Assembly: GCF_022867865.1 (NCBI RefSeq)
Contig: NZ_JALIEC010000003.1
Location: 372,001 to 436,000, forward strand
Direction: 5' to 3'
Length of the DNA: 64,000 nt
From: Phaeobacter sp. J2-8
Lineage (GTDB): Bacteria; Pseudomonadota; Alphaproteobacteria; Rhodobacterales; Rhodobacteraceae
Position numbers and translations under genes: made by a program. The notes under the pieces are model-generated. The model worked only from the letters and a program-made list of their open reading frames with translations, searched no databases and was not told the DNA's origin. This document shows positions 38,755 through 49,737 of this stretch, in pieces. The number at the start of each line of letters is the position of its first letter. Position 1 is the stretch's first letter.

Positions 38755-40875
38755 ATGGCACGCGAATATCCGCTCGATCGTTATCGTAACTTCGGCATCA
38801 TGGCCCACATCGACGCAGGTAAAACCACCTGCTCGGAACGGATTCTGTTCTATACTGGCAAATCCCACAACATCGGTGAGGTGCACGATGGTGCGGCTAC
38901 GATGGACTGGATGGAGCAGGAGCAGGAACGCGGGATCACCATTACCTCGGCTGCGACCACCACATTCTGGGAACGCACCGAGGACGGCGCTACGGCAAAC
39001 TCCGAAAAGCACCGGATGAACATCATCGACACCCCCGGCCACGTTGACTTCACCATTGAAGTTGAACGTTCGCTGGCGGTTCTCGATGGGGCCATCTGTG
39101 TGCTTGACGCCAACGCTGGCGTCGAACCCCAGACCGAAACCGTGTGGCGTCAGGCTGACCGCTACAAGGTTCCGCGGATGGTGTTCGTCAACAAAATGGA
39201 CAAAATCGGCGCAGACTTCTTCAACTGCGTTGAAATGATCGAAGACCGCACCGGCGCCAAAGCCGTGCCGGTTGGGATTCCGATCGGTGCCGAAACCGAG
39301 CTGGAAGGCCTGATTGATCTGGTCACCATGGAAGAATGGCTGTGGCAGGGTGAAGACCTTGGCGCCAGCTGGATCAAAGCACCGATTCGCGACAGCCTGA
39401 AAGACATGGCTGACGAATGGCGCGGCAAAATGATCGAAGCGGCCGTCGAAATGGACGACGACGCGATGGAAAACTACCTGATGGACGGCGCAGAGCCGGA
39501 CGTCAAAACCCTGCGCGCCCTGCTGCGCAAGGGGACTTTGGCGCTGGCATTCGTGCCGGTTCTGGGTGGTTCGGCCTTCAAAAACAAAGGTGTTCAGCCG
39601 CTGTTGAACGCTGTGATCGACTATCTGCCCAGCCCGCTGGACGTTGTTGATTACATGGGCTTCAAACCCGGCGACGAAGAAGAAGTCCGCAACATCCCGC
39701 GTCGTGCCGACGACAACATGGCCTTCTCGGGCCTGGCGTTCAAAATCATGAACGACCCGTTTGTTGGCTCGCTGACCTTTGTGCGTGTGTATTCCGGTAC
39801 ACTCTCCAAGGGCGATTCGATGCTGAACTCGACCAAGGGCAACAACGAACGTGTTGGCCGGATGATGATGATGCACTCGAACAACCGTGATGAAATCAGC
39901 GAAGCTTTCGCTGGCGACATCATCGCGCTTGGCGGTCTGAAGAACACCACAACCGGTGACACCCTGTGTGACAAATCCGATCCGGTGGTTCTGGAAACGA
40001 TGACCTTCCCCGATCCTGTGATCGAGATTGCCGTCGAACCCAAAACCAAGGGCGACCAAGAGAAGATGTCGACCGGCCTTGCGCGTCTGGCGGCAGAAGA
40101 TCCGTCGTTCCGCGTCGAAACCGACATCGAATCCGGTCAGACCATCATGAAGGGCATGGGCGAACTTCACCTCGATATTCTGGTGGATCGTCTCAAGCGT
40201 GAATTCAAGGTTGAGGCCAACATCGGTGCGCCGCAGGTGGCATATCGTGAAACCATCGGTCACGAAGTCGAACATACCTACACCCACAAGAAACAATCGG
40301 GTGGTTCGGGTCAGTTCGCCGAGGTGAAAATGGTCATCACACCAACAGAGCCGGGCGAAGGCTATTCCTTCGAATCGAAAATTGTTGGTGGTGCCGTTCC
40401 CAAGGAATACATCCCCGGTGTTGAAAAAGGCATCAAATCGGTCATGGACAGCGGTCCGCTTGCGGGCTTCCCTGTGATCGACTTCAAAGTTGCCTTGATC
40501 GACGGTAAGTTCCACGACGTTGACTTGAGCGTTCTGGCCTTTGAAATCGCAGCTCGTATGGGCATGCGTGAAGGTATGCGGAAAGCTGGCGCCAAACTGC
40601 TGGAACCGATCATGAAGGTCGAAGTTGTGACACCCGAGGATTACACCGGTGGCATCATCGGCGATTTGACCTCGCGTCGTGGCCAGGTGACCGGCCAGGA
40701 ACCGCGCGGCAACGCTGTTGCGATCAACGCAATGGTGCCTCTGGCGAACATGTTCGGCTACATCAACACCCTGCGGTCCATGTCCTCGGGCCGGGCGCAG
40801 TTTACGATGCAGTTTGACCATTACGATCCTGTGCCGCAGAACATCTCGGACGAGATCCAGTCGAAGTACGCATAA
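38755..40875 (+). CDS. fusA: Elongation factor G
   Basis: 706 residues with G1 [10 protein letters not shown]3 DTPGHVDFT and G4 NKMDKIGAD, followed by domains II-V. It drives translocation on the ribosome. It lies 20 bases after rpsG. Confidence 0.98.
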   Translation: MAREYPLDRYRNFGIMAHIDAGKTTCSERILFYTGKSHNIGEVHDGAATMDWMEQEQERGITITSAATTTFWERTEDGATANSEKHRMNIIDTPGHVDFTIEVERSLAVLDGAICVLDANAGVEPQTETVWRQADRYKVPRMVFVNKMDKIGADFFNCVEMIEDRTGAKAVPVGIPIGAETELEGLIDLVTMEEWLWQGEDLGASWIKAPIRDSLKDMADEWRGKMIEAAVEMDDDAMENYLMDGAEPDVKTLRALLRKGTLALAFVPVLGGSAFKNKGVQPLLNAVIDYLPSPLDVVDYMGFKPGDEEEVRNIPRRADDNMAFSGLAFKIMNDPFVGSLTFVRVYSGTLSKGDSMLNSTKGNNERVGRMMMMHSNNRDEISEAFAGDIIALGGLKNTTTGDTLCDKSDPVVLETMTFPDPVIEIAVEPKTKGDQEKMSTGLARLAAEDPSFRVETDIESGQTIMKGMGELHLDILVDRLKREFKVEANIGAPQVAYRETIGHEVEHTYTHKKQSGGSGQFAEVKMVITPTEPGEGYSFESKIVGGAVPKEYIPGVEKGIKSVMDSGPLAGFPVIDFKVALIDGKFHDVDLSVLAFEIAARMGMREGMRKAGAKLLEPIMKVEVVTPEDYTGGIIGDLTSRRGQVTGQEPRGNAVAINAMVPLANMFGYINTLRSMSSGRAQFTMQFDHYDPVPQNISDEIQSKYA

Positions 40876-40885
40876 TAGCCGGGTG

Positions 40886-40940
40886 GCGGGGTTAGCTCCG
40901 CCCTACCCACCACCGTAGGGTGGGGCGCGTCCCCACCATC
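40886..40940 (+). repeat. fusA-tuf spacer with complementary GGGTGG / CCACCC elements
   Basis: GGCGGGG-TTAGCT-CCGCC and GTGGGGCGCGTCCCCAC form adjacent hairpins, and CCCTACCCA pairs with the following GTAGGGTGG. This looks like a mobile palindromic spacer element rather than a terminator, since no T-run follows. Confidence 0.45.
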
Positions 40941-40968
40941 CGACCAGAAGACAAAAGGAGCCACTACC

Positions 40969-42144
<1,176 letters not shown>

Positions 42145-42153
42145 TCGTGATCC

Positions 42154-42176
42154 GGTCCCGGGCCTGACCCGGGACC
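42154..42176. repeat. Palindromic intergenic element
   Basis: GGTCCCGGG-CCTGA-CCCGGGACC, 9-bp perfect stem. Same design as the elements at 26915, 60820 and 60862: a TCCCGG(A/G) stem around a 5-base loop. Confidence 0.7.
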
Positions 42177-42190
42177 TCATAATCAAGCCA

Positions 42191-42222
42191 AGGGCCAGTC
42201 AAACGACTGGCCCTTTGTCTTT
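42191..42222 (+). terminator. Terminator of the str operon
   Basis: AGGGCCAGTC-AAAC-GACTGGCCCT (10-bp stem) followed by TTGTCTTT, 46 bases after tuf. Confidence 0.85.
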
Positions 42223-42277
42223 GCGCATTCTTTGTTGGAGCTCGGGCAATTTAGTTCCGATATCCGCAAGCTGCGGG

Positions 42278-42306
42278 TTGCCACCACTGGCCCAAGCCCG
42301 TATACG
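42278..42306 (+). promoter_or_regulatory. Putative promoter of the S10 operon
   Basis: TTGCCA and TATACG, 17 bases apart; the -10 box is the same as in the str promoter. It gives a leader of about 114 bases before rpsJ. Confidence 0.65.
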
Positions 42307-42332
42307 CGCGCAACGGCCATCGTGCCGTCAAA

Positions 42333-42355
42333 GGCGGGGTGATTCCCCGCCTTTT
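42333..42355 (+). promoter_or_regulatory. Leader hairpin of the S10 operon
   Basis: GGCGGGG-TGATT-CCCCGCC followed by TTTT in the untranslated leader, 71 bases before rpsJ. The structure has the form of an attenuator, in the place where E. coli L4 acts on its own operon. Confidence 0.55.
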
Positions 42356-42426
42356 AGGTTCGAAGAAGGTTGCCGATGGTCGTCAGTCTTCCTCTCAACC
42401 GAAACGCCAATGAAGGCTCATGACCA

Positions 42427-42741
42427 ATGCAAAGCCAAAACATTCGCATTCGGCTCAAGGCGTTTGACTATCGTGTACTGGACGCCAGCACACAAGAGAT
42501 CGTCAACACTGCCAAGCGGACCGGCGCCAACGTGCGCGGACCTATCCCGCTGCCGAACAAGATCGAGAAATTCACCGTTCTGCGTGGCCCCCACGTGAAC
42601 AAGAAGTCGCGCGACCAGTTCGAAATCCGGACACACAAGCGCCTTCTCGACATCGTTGATCCGACCCCCCAGACCGTGGACGCGCTGATGAAGCTCGACC
42701 TGGCCGCTGGTGTGGACGTCGAAATCAAATTGCAAGCGTAA
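42427..42741 (+). CDS. rpsJ: 30S ribosomal protein S10 (NusE)
   Basis: 104 residues with [14 protein letters not shown] and [20 protein letters not shown]. It serves both the ribosome and antitermination with NusB. First gene of the S10 operon. Confidence 0.98.
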   Translation: MQSQNIRIRLKAFDYRVLDASTQEIVNTAKRTGANVRGPIPLPNKIEKFTVLRGPHVNKKSRDQFEIRTHKRLLDIVDPTPQTVDALMKLDLAAGVDVEIKLQA

Positions 42742-42754
42742 GGAGGGCATGAAC

Positions 42755-43495
42755 ATGATGCGCTCTGGTATCATTGCAAAAAAAGTCGGGATGACCCGCG
42801 TCTTCATGGAAGACGGCAAACAGATCCCCGTGACCGTCCTGCAATTGGACAGTCTTCAGGTTGTGGCAACACGCACCGCGGAAGAGCACGGCTATAGCGC
42901 CGTTCAGCTCGGCGCCGGTACAGCCAAAACCAGCCGTACATCGCAAGCGATGCGCGGTCACTTCGCCAAGGCCAATGTTGCGCCCAAGCGCAAAGTGGCA
43001 GAGTTCCGGGTGTCCGAAGACAACCTGATCGAAGTGGGTGCGGAAATTGCCGCCACACACTTCCTCGAAGGCCAAAAGGTCGACGTGTCCGGCACATCCA
43101 TCGGTAAAGGTTTCGCCGGTGCCATGAAGCGGCACAACTTCGGCGGCCTGCGCGCCACGCACGGTGTTTCGATCTCGCACCGTTCGCATGGTTCGACCGG
43201 TCAGTGTCAGGATCCGGGCAAGGTTTTCAAAGGCAAGAAAATGGCCGGTCACATGGGCGCTGTCCGTGTTACCACCCAGAACCTTGAAGTTGTGAAAACC
43301 GATGCCGATCGTGGCTTGATCATGATCAAAGGCGCTGTTCCCGGCTCCAAAGGTGGTTGGGTCACAGTCAAAGACGCGGTCAAGAAAAAGCTGCCCGATG
43401 GCGTGCCGTTCCCGGCGGGTCTGAAGGTTGCCGAAGCAGCAGCCGCTGCCGAAGCACCGGCGGTCGAAGCACCTGCCGAAGGGGGTGAAGCATGA
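42755..43495 (+). CDS. rplC: 50S ribosomal protein L3
   Basis: 246 residues. The start is one of three clustered ATGs (42749, 42755, 42758); AGGAGGG at 42741-42747 suits 42755 best ([17 protein letters not shown]). The [27 protein letters not shown] loop near the peptidyl-transferase centre is intact. The tail from about residue 220 is Ala/Glu/Pro-rich. Confidence 0.96.
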   Translation: MMRSGIIAKKVGMTRVFMEDGKQIPVTVLQLDSLQVVATRTAEEHGYSAVQLGAGTAKTSRTSQAMRGHFAKANVAPKRKVAEFRVSEDNLIEVGAEIAATHFLEGQKVDVSGTSIGKGFAGAMKRHNFGGLRATHGVSISHRSHGSTGQCQDPGKVFKGKKMAGHMGAVRVTTQNLEVVKTDADRGLIMIKGAVPGSKGGWVTVKDAVKKKLPDGVPFPAGLKVAEAAAAAEAPAVEAPAEGGEA

Positions 43496-44109
43496 AACTT
43501 GATGTGATCAATCTCGACGGCGGCGTTGCCGGTTCGGTCGATCTGGATGATGCGCTGTTCGGTCTCGAGCCGCGCGCCGACATCCTGCACCGTGTTGTCC
43601 GTTGGCAGCGTAACAACGCACAGGCCGGCACCCACAAGGTGAAGACCCGTTCGGAAACCAGCTATTCGACCAAGAAGATCTATCGCCAAAAGGGCACCGG
43701 CGGCGCACGCCACGGTGACCGTAACGCGCCGATCTTCCGCAAGGGTGGTATCTACAAAGGTCCAACCCCGCGGTCGCATGGCCACGATCTGCCGAAAAAG
43801 GTCCGCAAGCTGGGCCTGATGCACGCGCTGTCGGCGAAAGCCAAAGCCGGGCAACTGGTTGTGATCGAAAACGCCGCGTCCGAAGGCAAAACCAGCGCAT
43901 TGGCCAAACAGGTCCGTGAACTGGGCTGGAAGCGCGCGCTGATCATCGACGGTGCCGAAGTCAATGCCGGTTTCGCACAAGCTGCGGCCAACATTGAAGG
44001 TCTCGACATCCTGCCATCGATGGGTGCAAACGTGTATGACATCCTCAAGCGTGACACCCTGGTGCTCACCAAAGCGGCTGTCGAAGCTCTGGAGGCTCGT
44101 TTGAAATGA
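43492..44109 (+). CDS. rplD: 50S ribosomal protein L4
   Basis: 205 residues, start overlapping the rplC stop by four bases. The long exit-tunnel loop ([17 protein letters not shown]) is present. L4 is the classical S10-operon autoregulator. Confidence 0.98.
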   Translation: MKLDVINLDGGVAGSVDLDDALFGLEPRADILHRVVRWQRNNAQAGTHKVKTRSETSYSTKKIYRQKGTGGARHGDRNAPIFRKGGIYKGPTPRSHGHDLPKKVRKLGLMHALSAKAKAGQLVVIENAASEGKTSALAKQVRELGWKRALIIDGAEVNAGFAQAAANIEGLDILPSMGANVYDILKRDTLVLTKAAVEALEARLK

Positions 44110-44402
44110 GTGCGAAAGCAGAACATTACGACGTGATCCGCAAGCCGATCATCACCGAGAAAACCACAATGGCGTCCGAAAACGGTGCCGTGGTATTCGA
44201 AGTGGCGATCGACGCCGCCAAACCCCAGATCAAAGAGGCTGTTGAAGCTCTGTTTGGTGTGAAGGTCAAAGCGGTGAACACATCGATCACCAAAGGCAAA
44301 GTCAAACGCTTCAAAGGCCAACTGGGCAAGCGTAAAGACGTGAAAAAAGCCTATGTGATGCTCGAAGAGGGCAACACAATCGACGTGACAACCGGTCTGT
44401 AA
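44106..44402 (+). CDS. rplW: 50S ribosomal protein L23
   Basis: 98 residues, start overlapping rplD by four bases. It lies at the tunnel exit and docks SRP and trigger factor. Confidence 0.97.
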   Translation: MSAKAEHYDVIRKPIITEKTTMASENGAVVFEVAIDAAKPQIKEAVEALFGVKVKAVNTSITKGKVKRFKGQLGKRKDVKKAYVMLEEGNTIDVTTGL

Positions 44403-44429
44403 GCGCCTGTTGCCCACGTTGGGATTTTG

Positions 44430-44461
44430 GACCCCGGCTACGAAAGTGGCCGGGGTCTTTT
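44430..44461 (+). terminator. Terminator-like hairpin between rplW and rplB
   Basis: GACCCCGGC-TACGAAAGTG-GCCGGGGTC forms a 9-bp stem followed by TTTTC, 27 bases after rplW. It would separate L23 from the rest of the S10 operon. Confidence 0.8.
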
Positions 44462-44545
44462 CGTTTCTTGCAGTGCCGGATACACGTCCCTCAATTGAAG
44501 GGGGCGTTGAATGGCGTCCCGGCAAACTTCCAGTGGTCGCGCCAC

Positions 44546-44574
44546 TTGACCCCACCCCCTTCATCCCCTATCAG
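44546..44574 (+). promoter_or_regulatory. Putative promoter of rplB-rplP
   Basis: TTGACC and TATCAG are 17 bases apart, within the 335-base gap that follows the hairpin after rplW. It would restart transcription of the second half of the operon. Confidence 0.65.
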
Positions 44575-44640
44575 ACCCCATCCGCACCGCCCCAGATTCG
44601 TCTGGGGCGTCTGCGTTATTGCCGCAAGGCAATTCGAACC

Positions 44641-44683
44641 GGGCACCTACGGGGGCCTATAACTTGGGCACCTACGGGGGCCT
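44641..44683 (+). repeat. 25-bp tandem duplication in the rplB leader
   Basis: GGGCACCTACGGGGGCCT occurs at 44641-44658 and 44666-44683, exactly 25 bases apart. It lies in the presumed 5' untranslated region of rplB and could be part of its leader fold. Confidence 0.85.
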
Positions 44684-44737
44684 TCAAACATAGCGGGGCA
44701 CGAAACGCCCTGCATTGCTAAACGGAAGACAGAAAGC

Positions 44738-45580
44738 ATGGCACTCAAGTCGTATAAGCCGACGACGCCGGGCCAGCGCGGGCTGGTGCTGATCGACCGT
44801 TCGGAGCTGTACAAAGGACGCCCCGTCAAAGCCCTCACCGAGGGTTTGACGAAGTCGGGCGGCCGGAACAACACCGGACGTATTACATCGCGCCGCCGTG
44901 GTGGTGGGGCGAAACGTCTCTACCGGATCGTGGACTTCAAACGCAACAAACTCGACGTCGAAGCCGTCGTGATGCGGATTGAATATGACCCGAACCGGAC
45001 CGCATTCATTGCATTGGTGCAATACCTTGATGGCGATCAGACCTATATCCTGGCGCCGCAGCGTTTGGCCATTGGTGACAAGATCGTCGCAGCCCAAAAG
45101 GCCGACATCAAGCCGGGCAACGCGATGCCGTTCTCGGGCATGCCAATCGGTACAATCGTTCACAACATCGAGCTGAAGCCAGGCAAAGGCGGCCAGATCG
45201 CACGTGCCGCGGGCACCTATGCCCAGTTTGTTGGTCGTGATGGTGGCTACGCTCAGATCCGTCTGTCTTCGGGCGAACTGCGTCTGGTCCGTCAGGAATG
45301 CATGGCCACCGTTGGTGCTGTGTCGAACCCCGACAACTCGAACCAGAACTACGGTAAAGCCGGCCGCATGCGTCACAAGGGCATCCGCCCAAGTGTTCGT
45401 GGTGTCGTGATGAACCCGATCGACCACCCCCATGGTGGTGGTGAAGGCCGGACCTCGGGTGGTCGTCACCCGGTCACGCCTTGGGGCAAACCGACCAAAG
45501 GTGCGCGCACCCGTAATAAGAACAAGGCGTCGCAGAAGCTTATCCTGCGCTCGCGTCACGCCAAGAAGAAGGGTCGCTAA
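44738..45580 (+). CDS. rplB: 50S ribosomal protein L2
   Basis: 280 residues. The conserved [15 protein letters not shown] loop carries the His linked to peptidyl transfer. First gene after the internal terminator and promoter. Confidence 0.98.
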   Translation: MALKSYKPTTPGQRGLVLIDRSELYKGRPVKALTEGLTKSGGRNNTGRITSRRRGGGAKRLYRIVDFKRNKLDVEAVVMRIEYDPNRTAFIALVQYLDGDQTYILAPQRLAIGDKIVAAQKADIKPGNAMPFSGMPIGTIVHNIELKPGKGGQIARAAGTYAQFVGRDGGYAQIRLSSGELRLVRQECMATVGAVSNPDNSNQNYGKAGRMRHKGIRPSVRGVVMNPIDHPHGGGEGRTSGGRHPVTPWGKPTKGARTRNKNKASQKLILRSRHAKKKGR

Positions 45581-45583
45581 TAT

Positions 45584-45862
45584 ATGTCGCGCTCTGTTTG
45601 GAAAGGCCCCTTTGTCGATGCTTATGTGCTGAAAAAAGCCGAAGCGTCGCGCGAATCCGGGCGTAACGAAGTTATCAAAATCTGGTCGCGCCGCTCGACG
45701 ATCCTGCCCCAATTCGTGGGTCTGACGTTTGGCGTGTACAACGGCCAGAAACATATCCCTGTCAACGTCAGCGAAGACATGATTGGTCAGAAGTTCGGTG
45801 AATATTCGCCGACCCGTACCTATTATGGCCATGCCGCCGACAAAAAAGCGAAGCGGAAATAA
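45584..45862 (+). CDS. rpsS: 30S ribosomal protein S19
   Basis: 92 residues ([18 protein letters not shown]), three bases after rplB. It contacts the 30S head and A-site tRNA. Confidence 0.98.
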   Translation: MSRSVWKGPFVDAYVLKKAEASRESGRNEVIKIWSRRSTILPQFVGLTFGVYNGQKHIPVNVSEDMIGQKFGEYSPTRTYYGHAADKKAKRK

Positions 45863-45865
45863 GTC

Positions 45866-46246
45866 ATGGGCAAGGAAAAGAACCCCCGCCGCGTGGCAGA
45901 CAACGAAGCAATGGCAAAACTGCGCATGCTCCGGACGTCCCCGCAGAAACTGAACCTCGTCGCTGGTCTGATCCGCGGCAAGAAGGTTGAAAAAGCGCTG
46001 ACCGATCTGGCGTTCTCGAAGAAGCGGATTGCTCTGGATGTACGCAAGTGCCTGCAGTCGGCAATTGCCAACGCCGAGAACAACCACGGTCTTGACGTGG
46101 ATGAGCTGATCGTGGCCGAAGCCTATGTTGGCAAGAACCTGATCATGAAACGCGGTCGTCCGCGCGCCCGTGGCCGGTTCGGCAAGATTCACAAGCCGTT
46201 CTCGGAAATCACCATCAAGGTGCGTCAGATCGAGGAGCAAGCCTAA
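45866..46246 (+). CDS. rplV: 50S ribosomal protein L22
   Basis: 126 residues, slightly extended at the N-terminus. The tunnel-hairpin region [20 protein letters not shown] is present. Its stop overlaps the rpsC start by one base. Confidence 0.97.
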   Translation: MGKEKNPRRVADNEAMAKLRMLRTSPQKLNLVAGLIRGKKVEKALTDLAFSKKRIALDVRKCLQSAIANAENNHGLDVDELIVAEAYVGKNLIMKRGRPRARGRFGKIHKPFSEITIKVRQIEEQA

Positions 46247-46953
46247 TGGGTAACAAAACCAATCCGATCGGTATGCGCCTTCAGGTCAACCGCACCTGGG
46301 ACAGCCGCTGGTACGCCGATACCAAGGATTATGGCGATCTTCTGATGGAAGACATCGCCATCCGCGACTTCATTCATGAAGAGTGCAAGCAGGCGGGTAT
46401 TTCCCGCGTGATCATCGAACGTCCGCACAAGAAGTGCCGCGTCACGGTGCACACTGCGCGTCCTGGCGTGATTATTGGCAAGAAAGGCGCAGACATCGAA
46501 ACCCTGCGCAAGAAAATCGCCAACATGACCTCCAGCGAATTGCACCTCAACATCGTTGAAGTGCGCAAGCCCGAGCTGGATGCCCGCCTGGTTGGCGAAA
46601 GCATCGCACAACAGCTTGAGCGTCGTGTATCCTTCCGTCGCGCCATGAAGCGCGCGGTGCAGAACGCCATGCGCATGGGTGCCTTGGGTATCCGGGTTAA
46701 CGTCGCGGGCCGCCTTGGCGGTGCCGAGATCGCCCGGACCGAATGGTACCGCGAAGGTCGCGTGCCGCTTCACACTCTGCGTGCCGATATCGATCATGCA
46801 CATGTCGAAGCGACCACCGCTTATGGCATCATCGGGATCAAGGTCTGGATCTTCAAAGGCGAGATCATGGAACACGACCCCCAAGCGCGTGACCGCAAGG
46901 CACAGGAACTCCAGGACGGTCCGGCCCCACGTGGTGCCGGTGGCCGTCGCTAA
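46246..46953 (+). CDS. rpsC: 30S ribosomal protein S3
   Basis: 235 residues with the KH-domain loop [16 protein letters not shown]. It lines the mRNA entry channel. Confidence 0.98.
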   Translation: MGNKTNPIGMRLQVNRTWDSRWYADTKDYGDLLMEDIAIRDFIHEECKQAGISRVIIERPHKKCRVTVHTARPGVIIGKKGADIETLRKKIANMTSSELHLNIVEVRKPELDARLVGESIAQQLERRVSFRRAMKRAVQNAMRMGALGIRVNVAGRLGGAEIARTEWYREGRVPLHTLRADIDHAHVEATTAYGIIGIKVWIFKGEIMEHDPQARDRKAQELQDGPAPRGAGGRR

Positions 46954-46966
46954 GGGAGCGTAACCA

Positions 46967-47380
46967 ATGCTACAACCCAAACGCACTAAATTCCGCAAGA
47001 TGTTCAAGGGCCGGATTTCCGGCGAGGCAAAAGGCGGTAGCGATCTGAACTTTGGCACCTATGGCCTCAAGGCGCTTCAGCCTGAGCGTGTGACTGCACG
47101 CCAGATCGAAGCGGCTCGTCGTGCCATGACGCGTCACATGAAACGTCAGGGCCGTGTCTGGATCCGCATTTTCCCGGACACTCCCGTAACCTCCAAACCC
47201 ACCGAAGTTCGGATGGGTAAAGGTAAAGGTTCGGTGGATTTCTGGGCGGCCAAGGTCAAACCCGGCCGTGTGATGTTCGAACTGGACGGCGTGACCGAAG
47301 CCGTGGCGAAAGAGGCCCTGCGCCTTGCCGCGATGAAGTTGCCGATCAAAACCCGGATTGTGGTCCGCGAGGACTGGTAA
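46967..47380 (+). CDS. rplP: 50S ribosomal protein L16
   Basis: 137 residues ([16 protein letters not shown]). Last gene of the S10 operon segment here; rpmC, rpsQ and the spc operon, which normally follow, are not in the window. Confidence 0.98.
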   Translation: MLQPKRTKFRKMFKGRISGEAKGGSDLNFGTYGLKALQPERVTARQIEAARRAMTRHMKRQGRVWIRIFPDTPVTSKPTEVRMGKGKGSVDFWAAKVKPGRVMFELDGVTEAVAKEALRLAAMKLPIKTRIVVREDW

Positions 47381-47411
47381 TTCCTGGGGTGAAAGCCCCG
47401 CCTGAAAAAAG

Positions 47412-47444
47412 AAACCCCTGCCGAGAGATCGGTGGGGGTTTTTG
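47412..47444 (+). terminator. Terminator after rplP
   Basis: AACCCC and CCGA pair with TCGG and GGGGTT around GAGA, ending in five T. It closes the S10 operon segment. Confidence 0.88.
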
Positions 47445-47561
47445 TTGTTCGACCCTTTACGAATTCCCGCCATGATGTTGGCTTGGCGCGGCCTGGTTTC
47501 GCCGCCAAAGCGGTGACCTGGGTGTCCCGCCGACGGTAGGCATCGGCAGGCAGGGATGAGT

Positions 47562-48452
47562 TCACCCTGCGGCTTGCGTTGCCCGGTCTATTGTCGCCTT
47601 GATTGCGGAAATGCGGGCGAATTGGGATCGCCCCTTGCGGGCAATGGTCCACAGATCGTGAAACCGTCTTTCGTGAAGGGCATAAATTGATAGAGCTTCA
47701 GGATGTGGAAATGCGTCCACACCGGATTTGGGCAAGATCGTATATCCAATGCCCTTGGCCACCGGGATCGGGATCTGGCCAATTTGGTTTACAAAGGTTC
47801 GGATCTTTAGGTGCTCTGCGCCTTGGTATTCATCTGGAAAGTTTTTTTGCAGCAATTCATTGGCATAGGCAAAACCATCCGGGTGGGCAACAAAGCCAAG
47901 GATGTTCAGGCGCTGTAAGGTGAGACCATCGGTCGGAAAACCTGCGGGCAGGACCAGACATAATTCTTCTTTGGTGAGCAAGGATGTTTCAAGTTGGGGG
48001 TGATCCATCCGTTCCGTGACGATGCCCAAATCAAGATCGCCGTCGAGAACCCCGTTCACGATACCGGCCTGCGGTGTTGCGTTCAAATGGATGACAAGGT
48101 CCGGGGCCTGTTGCATACGCTCCAGCAGATGGGGGTAGAGCCACAGCGCGAAGCTACCCGAGCACCCGATACGGACGGTGCCAACATCTGGTTCGTCCAC
48201 CTGAACGATCTCTTTCAGGGCCTGCTCTTGCGTGCGTCTGGCCTTGCCAACAGCAAAAACAGCTTCCCCCGCGGGCGAAAGGGTAAAGGTTTTGCCGTCT
48301 CTGACAATCAGCGGCTTCCCAATCTGGTCTTCCAGTTTGCGCAAATGTTGCGATACGCCGGGTTGCGTCATGCCCAGCTGATCAGCCGTTCGTGTAAAAT
48401 GTCCGACCTGGCATAGGGTCGTAAAGGTTTCCAGCCATGTGGCATTGAGCAC
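47562..48452 (-). CDS. LysR-family transcriptional regulator
   Basis: A 296-residue regulator. The helix-turn-helix is at residues 18-60 (TRTADQLGMTQPGVSQHLRKLE) and the periplasmic-binding-type effector domain begins near residue 90. It is divergent from the VOC gene, with a 100-base gap containing a T-N11-A palindrome, so it probably controls that gene. The effector is unknown. Confidence 0.87.
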   Translation of the reverse strand: MLNATWLETFTTLCQVGHFTRTADQLGMTQPGVSQHLRKLEDQIGKPLIVRDGKTFTLSPAGEAVFAVGKARRTQEQALKEIVQVDEPDVGTVRIGCSGSFALWLYPHLLERMQQAPDLVIHLNATPQAGIVNGVLDGDLDLGIVTERMDHPQLETSLLTKEELCLVLPAGFPTDGLTLQRLNILGFVAHPDGFAYANELLQKNFPDEYQGAEHLKIRTFVNQIGQIPIPVAKGIGYTILPKSGVDAFPHPEALSIYALHERRFHDLWTIARKGRSQFARISAIKATIDRATQAAG

Positions 48453-48480
48453 AGATCATTCCATGGTGTTATCAATATCA

Positions 48481-48498
48481 TGAAATATCATAATTTCA
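48481..48498. promoter_or_regulatory. Probable LysR binding palindrome
   Basis: TGAAATATCATAATTTCA is an inverted repeat (TGAAAT/ATTTCA, 6-base spacer) midway between the divergent lysR and VOC genes, of the T-N-A type bound by LysR proteins. Confidence 0.65.
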
Positions 48499-48552
48499 GG
48501 TTTGGTGTTGGTCCAGTTAAACCGGTGACAATAACCGGAAAAGGATTACGTT

Positions 48553-49050
48553 ATGCACCCGACACCACGCACATTTTCACACATCGGGCTATCTGTTCCC
48601 GATCTGGACAAAGCCATCAAATTCTACGGTGATGTCCTTGGGTTCTATGTCATCATGGAACCAACAGAGATTATCGAAGACGGCAGCGACATTGGGCAGA
48701 TGTGCACCGATGTGTTTGGTGCCGGGTGGGGGCGTATCAGGATCGCGCATCTTGCGACCGCCGACCGCGTCGGGTTCGAATTGTTTGAATTCGAAGGACA
48801 CCATGCGCCGGAGGAAAATCTTAAGTTTCGCCAGCATGGGACGTTCCATTTCGCGATCCAGGACCCCAATCTTGAAGACCTTCTTGCGAAAATTGTTGCG
48901 GCTGGTGGGAAGCAACGCATGCCCGTACGCGAATACTTTCCCGACGAGAAACCCTATCGGATGGTCTATGTCGAAGATCCGTTCGGCATCGTGTTCGAGC
49001 TATACAGCCATAGCTACGAGCTGACGTATTCGGCGGGGGCGTATTCCTGA
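48553..49050 (+). CDS. VOC-superfamily protein (glyoxalase/dioxygenase fold)
   Basis: A 165-residue protein with a vicinal-oxygen-chelate fold. HIGLSVPDLDKAIKFY at the N-terminus offers the first metal His, HFAIQD the second, and FGIVFELYS the Glu. Members act as glyoxalases, dioxygenases or resistance proteins; I cannot say which. It is the likely target of the divergent LysR regulator. Confidence 0.78.
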   Translation: MHPTPRTFSHIGLSVPDLDKAIKFYGDVLGFYVIMEPTEIIEDGSDIGQMCTDVFGAGWGRIRIAHLATADRVGFELFEFEGHHAPEENLKFRQHGTFHFAIQDPNLEDLLAKIVAAGGKQRMPVREYFPDEKPYRMVYVEDPFGIVFELYSHSYELTYSAGAYS

Positions 49051-49136
49051 ATGAAAATGCCGATTGGGGTCTTTATCGGCAACCGTGTCAGGTCGTCAGC
49101 GACCAAGCGGTGCGCTGGACTTCGGGTGCAAGCACG

Positions 49137-49176
49137 GGCCAAATTGGATATGCGGCCAAACCGGATATGTGGCCCA
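49137..49176 (+). repeat. Imperfect 17-bp tandem repeat
   Basis: GGCCAAATTGGATATGC is followed directly by GGCCAAACCGGATATGT and a partial third unit GGCCCAATGT, in the gap between two convergent genes. No known role. Confidence 0.6.
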
Positions 49177-49191
49177 ATGTCTCAACCATCC

Positions 49192-49635
49192 TCAGTCGAA
49201 CTTCCGTGACGGGGCCAGCACCTTGGCTTCACCGATCAACACCTTTTTGCCGTCGACGGCACAATGACACTCCAGCGTCACCCGGCGTTTGGCGTGGTCG
49301 ATCCCGATCACCTTGACCTCGGCATAGACCACGTCGTCGGGGCGCACGGGGGCGAGAAACTTTAGGGTTTGGCCCATATAGACCGTGCCATGGCCCGGTA
49401 ATTGTTCGCCGATCACCGCTGAAATCAGCCCGGCGGTCAACATGCCGTGGGCAATGCGCCCCTCAAAGATCGTGTCCTGGGCATAGTCGTCGTCCAAATG
49501 CACCGGATTGCGGTCTGTCGACACCTCGGCGAACAATTCGATGTCGCGGTCCGTCACCTGTTTGCGCAGGTGACGGGTCATCCCCATTTCGATGTCTTCG
49601 ATACAGATCGTGCCGCGGGGCATATTGTCCAGCAT
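49192..49635 (-). CDS. MaoC-family (R)-specific enoyl-CoA hydratase (PhaJ-like)
   Basis: A 147-residue single hot-dog domain. The hydratase-2 motif FAEVSTDRNPVHLDDDYA with Asp/His and GRIAHGML is complete. It hydrates trans-2-enoyl-CoA to the R-3-hydroxy form, often feeding polyhydroxyalkanoate. The ATG at 49635 has GGAG six bases upstream; the frame is open 54 bases further up to another ATG. Confidence 0.82.
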   Translation of the reverse strand: MLDNMPRGTICIEDIEMGMTRHLRKQVTDRDIELFAEVSTDRNPVHLDDDYAQDTIFEGRIAHGMLTAGLISAVIGEQLPGHGTVYMGQTLKFLAPVRPDDVVYAEVKVIGIDHAKRRVTLECHCAVDGKKVLIGEAKVLAPSRKFD

Positions 49636-49737
49636 GGGGGGCTCCATTTTGTCGCCTTCGGGTAATTTTTGCGCGCCCATGTCGGGCATTTCGCAACATA
49701 ATTACTTTGCAGGCGCAGAAAATCAAGCCTTATTAGG

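Noticed and set aside
44634-44665. TTCGAACCGGGCACC resembling a tRNA T-arm
   Set aside because: No acceptor, anticodon or D-arm can be folded around it.
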